Source: Hymenopellis radicata
Taxonomy: Eukaryota; Basidiomycota; Agaricomycetes; Agaricales; Physalacriaceae
Assembly (NCBI GenBank): GCA_015501595.1
Contig: JADNRX010000058.1
Location: 1-64,000 of the forward strand
Length of the DNA: 64,000 nt
Direction: 5' to 3'
The position numbers and the translations under genes were made by a program. Positions 57,655 through 64,000 of the stretch are shown here, in pieces. The notes under the pieces were generated by a model. It was not told where the DNA came from. It was given only the letters and a program-made list of their open reading frames with translations, and made no database searches. How positions within the stretch are numbered: the stretch's first letter is position 1; every line of letters starts with the position of its first letter.

Positions 57655-58391
57655 TCATAAGCCTGGGAAGGCGACGCCGCTCAATTCTCCGCATATCTTT
57701 CTGGTGATCCATGCGTTGCATAATGCGGAGATTCCGTCATCGTAGCAATACACGTTGCTTGCCAACTTGAAAACATCCGCAGTGCGATTTAAATCTGGCA
57801 GATGAGTAGCTACATTCTCGTCCAATTGTTTTATCAAGATCGCGACGTCCAAGGAAGATAATGCTCTTTATTGGCTAGTATATCGAATATGAGTGTCTGT
57901 GTCGACAGTAGCTGAAGCAACCCACCAGCATACACCTCATTCCAATCATAGATTGCCCTTGGTTCTCCTTCATACCCATACTCCGACCACCAATGCACCC
58001 TGTCATTGAAGTGATCCCTTGCGATAGAACAGACTCTCGTCAAGTAACTCTGAACGTCCCCGGCAAGCCTCCCTGAGACTTTCGACGAAAAGCGGCGAAA
58101 TTTGTGCCCTTCATGAAAGAGAATGGGATGCTCTGATTGCTTGACTTGGATATCTCCATTTTCCTTAACCTCCACATTCGGGTCGCGCCGGTACTCGTCG
58201 ATGACATCCTTCAAAAAGAGATCCCAGAGCGCTGTGTCGCCGATGTTATTTGCATCGATGGGAGGGAAAAAGTCAAATCCAATGTCGATGCCCATGTCTG
58301 GTTCGTGATGAGAAAGGCTGCTGTAATAAATCATGTTGCTCACGACTTGCCTCTGGCTCTCTGTAGGATGATGGGAGTAGGAAAGCAGTGA
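57655..58391 (-). CDS. Conserved-looking protein of unknown function
   Basis: Two exons are visible: one from about 58,391 or further right to 57,926, and one from 57,863 to a TGA at 57,655. They are joined by a 62-nt intron with ATACTAG branch point, giving VYAALSSLDVAIL in frame. The protein is acidic and Trp/Tyr/His-rich, with SHHEPDMGIDIGFDFFPPID, FLKDVIDEYRRDP and YDWNEVY near the exon end. I cannot name a family. The open frame continues to 58,442 but begins after a stop without ATG, so a small first exon is missing or the start is the internal Met near 58,336. Confidence 0.5.
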
Positions 58392-58442
58392 TGACTGAGC
58401 GTCGTCCCATTCACTCCACCTCCGATTCCCAGGGCATGTCAA

Positions 58443-59174
58443 TTAGGCTTCCTGTGGGTATAAAAGTATTGACTACTTGCGGCCCGAGTTGGCGCGTCGT
58501 TCTGGTACGGGCTTTGCACATTTTGAAACCGACAGCAGCAGAAGCGTAAGGTACATTAGCCTTAGGGCAAGACAACAAGAAAACGATATTATATACAGTT
58601 GCATGGGTAGCTACGAATCATAATCCATTTTGGCCTATGGTCTATGTCTGTTCAGACGGCGTGTTTTTCAAGTTTTTTTGACACGACTTTTTGGCGTCAG
58701 ATCGAAGAGGGAGTGCTGTTACTGCTGTGCTTTTCTTTAAGTTTTCAAGTCTATGTCCTTACTTGGTTGATAATCCTTACGGGAAGTCATCCATTATATC
58801 TTACGGTGGGCTAAGTAACCCAGGCGGGGAAAGCGCCGAAGGAGACAAAGACCACGGGACAGAGGCGGGAAGAGAGAGCGGGATTTGGACATCGGGGATC
58901 TCGGACGGAGGCCCGGCAGGGACCGTAGCACAGCCACAATATTCAGCTTCCTCCCATCATGATCATCATCCGCCTGTGTGACCAGGATCCCAAGTCTAAC
59001 GGTTTACCGTCTCGCGATTCTCAGTACGTACATACTAAGCTCGGCCTCGGCGCCGTGAGGCGGTCTTTGACATGAACAAACTGGTATCACGTGTACGCAG
59101 GTAGTTCGCAATAACTTTGCTTCAAGTTCAACCTCCAACTTCCCTCAGGTGTCGCCGCGGTATTCGCCTTGAGC
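58443..59174. other. Intergenic before PRP43
   Basis: About 730 bp between divergent genes. An ORF at 58,691-58,981 has a low-complexity, Gly/Ser-rich translation and no ATG context worth trusting. No other feature seen. Confidence 0.45.
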
Positions 59175-61832
<2,658 letters not shown>

Positions 61833-62026
61833 ATTGAAAGGCTTTTGACCGCTTTTAAGCCACTTGAGACGAGAGGCTGTAGATGCAGTGAAGGCAGCCA
61901 GCACAAGCGACTGCAGAAATTATGTATTATGTTTTCGATTGTTTTTCGACGTAATGAGAACGGTGATCTTGATCTTGCCATGCGACGTCCATATTTGCTT
62001 CAATCGTAAACTTGTTTTCAACGACG
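61833..62026. other. Short spacer before the uridine kinase
   Basis: About 190 bp between two plus-strand genes; no element recognised. Confidence 0.5.
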
Positions 62027-64000
62027 ATGTCGAACGGTCTCATAGCCCAAGACTTTGCGTATAGCATGACCCACCCGTCCCGTCGTCCGTCGTTTATGTT
62101 CGAGGCGAAGAAAAACACTGTCCTCGTATCGCATGGACGCCCGCCATGGTATGCTGTCCGATACCGTGTGCTCGATGTCGCCCAATGAACTGCCCAGGTA
62201 CGGCGAGCACGGCAGGCGGATGTCCGATGCATTCGTTATCGCTGTCGCAGGTGCGCACACGACCACATTTTCTCACTCTTTTGGCTTATTCCATCGTCCA
62301 GGTGGTTCTGGCAGCGGAAAGGTCTGCATGTGTTGATCTCTGCCACTTTCCAGCACCATAACGTCTACATAAAGACCCACGTTGCCCGACAAATTGTCCG
62401 CAGTCTTGGAAATATCCCCAGCATCGTGATTCTCTCGCAGGCGAGTCCGGTATCGGTTCATGTCAGTCTGTCTTATCGGAGGTTCAGGATAGCTTCTATA
62501 AGCGCCATACGCCTGAAGAAATCGCTCTCGCAAATGCAAGCTTGTTCGACTTTGACCACCCAGACGCGATCGACATGCCCATGTTTGCCGCCGTACGTGG
62601 CACACGAGGGACAGCCATGACCGTCGCTGACACCTTACCAGTGCTTGGCCGACTTGAAGGCATGCAGACAGTCGAACATTCCGGTCTATTCATTTGCCGA
62701 ACATCAGCGGCTAGAAGAAACCAAGTATCTCTACGGGGCATCCGTTATAATTAGTACGTGTACAGCGCAGGTGCCCGTCCCAGGTGTCTAAACGCGTCGT
62801 AGCGGAGGGAATAATGTGTTTGCATGATCCAGCACTGAGAGCGCTGTATGATCTCAAGGTGGGCACTATCAGGCGCTTGCTGTTCCAGTGTTCAGCGCTA
62901 AACGACAAGCAGGTGTTTGTTCAGTGCGACTCGGACCTCATGTTGGCCCGACGAATCACGCGGGATGTCAAAGAGCGAGGACGCGACGTGGATGGTATAT
63001 TAGAACAATATTTACGCTACGTCAAGCCAGCGTACGACCACTTTGTTATGCCAACCTCCGCACATGCTGATATCGTATGTCGATCTTCATTACGTTCGTT
63101 CTACGCCTTTTTAAAACGTCTCTTTAGATTGTTCCAGGCTCAAACAACGCTGTCGCCATCGAACTCATCACGACTCACATAAAGCGGAAGATGGAGGAAC
63201 GATCCAATCGCTTCCGTCAGAAAATGGCAATTCCCCGCATTTACAGTGATTCCGGCGCGTCGACACCTGAAACCAAGGTCGAGGACTTGCATCTTGACGT
63301 CTTAAAGTCGACTCCTCAAATCCAGGGCATCTACACGATCTTGCGGTCGGCGGATACCCCCAAGCAGGATTTTATCTTCTTTGTGGATCGTCTGTCCACC
63401 ATACTGGTAGAACACGCGATGCAGCATCTACCTTTTGCGCCGAAGACGGTGATGACTCCCATCGGTGTACTTTCACATGGAACAGAGATTGATACTGAGG
63501 TGAAGCGAAGGTATCTTAAGCGACTTGAAGTCTTCCTCTGATGCTCTTCTCACAGTATGTGTGCGGCGTGACAATACAGCGATCGTCGGTACCCTTTTAA
63601 CTCTACTCTAAACATGATTCTGACGTTCAAGTTCTATGGCAGAGGTAGTGCCCTTGAGCGAGGATTCCGACGCGTCATAAACAATGTTCCCGTGGGTTCC
63701 CTGTTGGTCCAATCTGATAGCAGTACTGGCGAACCATTACTTCTCCAAGTCAAACTTCCTTTATATATTCGCAACCGCCACACTGCCAAGGACACCTATG
63801 TTTTCCTCCTCGACTCCCAGGTCTGTCGTTCCCTCGACGTACAATGCAACTGCCTCTAACATGATCTTAGATTGGGACTGGGGCAGCTGCCTTTATGTCT
63901 ATCCGAATTTTGCTAGACCATGGTGTACGACAGGATCATATAATATTTGTAACGTTCTTGGTGGCTCGTGGGGGAGGCATATCAGTGGTCAGGCGTGCGT
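62027..64000 (+). CDS. URK1: Uridine(-cytidine) kinase with C-terminal UPRT-like domain, 3' end outside window
   Basis: A pyrimidine-salvage enzyme that phosphorylates uridine and cytidine. The start at 62,027 gives MSNGLIAQDFAYSM. Twelve exons are traced and all keep frame: 62,027-62,148; 62,198-62,250; 62,302-62,321; 62,375-62,440; 62,488-62,592; 62,642-62,753; 62,803-62,858; 62,913-63,074; 63,128-63,499; 63,556-63,584; 63,643-63,820; 63,871 onward. The P-loop GGSGSGKTH comes from a 20-nt exon. Next are the catalytic and uridine-binding blocks SQDSFYKR, FDFDHPDAIDMP, EGIMCLHDPALRALYDLKVF and ARRITRDVKERGRD. The C-terminal UPRT-like domain has SGSALERGFRRVI, GEPLLLQVKLP and the PRPP-site-like IFVTFLVARGGGI. 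The intron 62,441-62,487 begins with GC. The coding sequence is open at base 64,000. Confidence 0.92.

Noticed and set aside
56987..57660. Several overlapping ORFs between the glycosyltransferase and the unknown gene
   Set aside because: Low-complexity translations in competing frames with no splice structure or domain.
58691..58981. 96-codon Gly/Ser-rich ORF upstream of PRP43
   Set aside because: Starts at a non-ATG codon and shows no conserved pattern; probably part of the promoter region.

Overview
The window looks like nuclear DNA of an agaricomycete (mushroom-type basidiomycete). Genes lie on both strands, carry many 45-60 nt GT-AG introns with CTNAC-type branch sites, and encode basidiomycete families: a secreted sedolisin, a plant-type heme peroxidase, a DUF6699 protein, a Zn2Cys6 regulator and a TAH18-like diflavin reductase. 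Nothing bacterial or viral was recognised.

Left third (1-22.8 kb): a tandem duplication with a 12.25 kb period. Bases 1 to about 10,390 recur from 12,249 to about 22,640. The first ~7.7 kb of the two copies differ almost only by single-base indels. The rest, which carries a minus-strand coiled-coil gene, has true substitutions. The near-identical part has few long ORFs but is full of well-formed intron-like GT...AG spans. Plus-strand spans run through 1.0-7.0 kb. Minus-strand spans occur in the arm at 10.5-12.2 kb, seen only once here. A recurring exon-end module reads L-A-G-x-A and is followed at a fixed distance by a splice donor. The plus-strand unit ends in an exon resembling the C-termini of mushroom F-box/LRR-type proteins. 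Gene copy 2 (20.6-22.8 kb) keeps its real first exon. Copy 1 (8.6-10.5 kb) lost it at the junction and ends early.

Middle (23-46.6 kb): sedolisin protease (+), TDP2-like EEP nuclease (-), two-domain protein disulfide isomerase (-), secreted lactonase-type beta-propeller (+), heme peroxidase (-), Zn2Cys6 transcription factor (-), TAH18/NDOR1-like diflavin reductase (-), 2OG-Fe(II) dioxygenase (+), retromer VPS26 (-) and a broken DUF3533/SNG1 gene. Intergenic DNA from 34 to 47 kb is a patchwork of small duplicated pieces: fragments of the dioxygenase gene, three copies of a DUF3533 gene tail, and a ~135 bp direct repeat either side of the transcription factor.

Right part (47-64 kb): two tandem alpha/beta hydrolases, an AIF/FSP1-type oxidoreductase, tRNA thiolation factor CTU2, a DUF6699 protein, a GT-B-like membrane glycosyltransferase (-), an unknown gene (-), the Prp43/DHX15 helicase, and a uridine kinase with a C-terminal UPRT-like domain that runs off the end. 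These are mostly housekeeping genes with no evident shared pathway. Secreted peptidase, peroxidase and lactonase near one another suggest a saprotrophic secretome, but clustering is not proven.

Caution: several genes, including the normally essential PRP43, have single-base reading-frame breaks between conserved blocks, and the tandem copies differ by homopolymer indels. I read many of these breaks as assembly errors.
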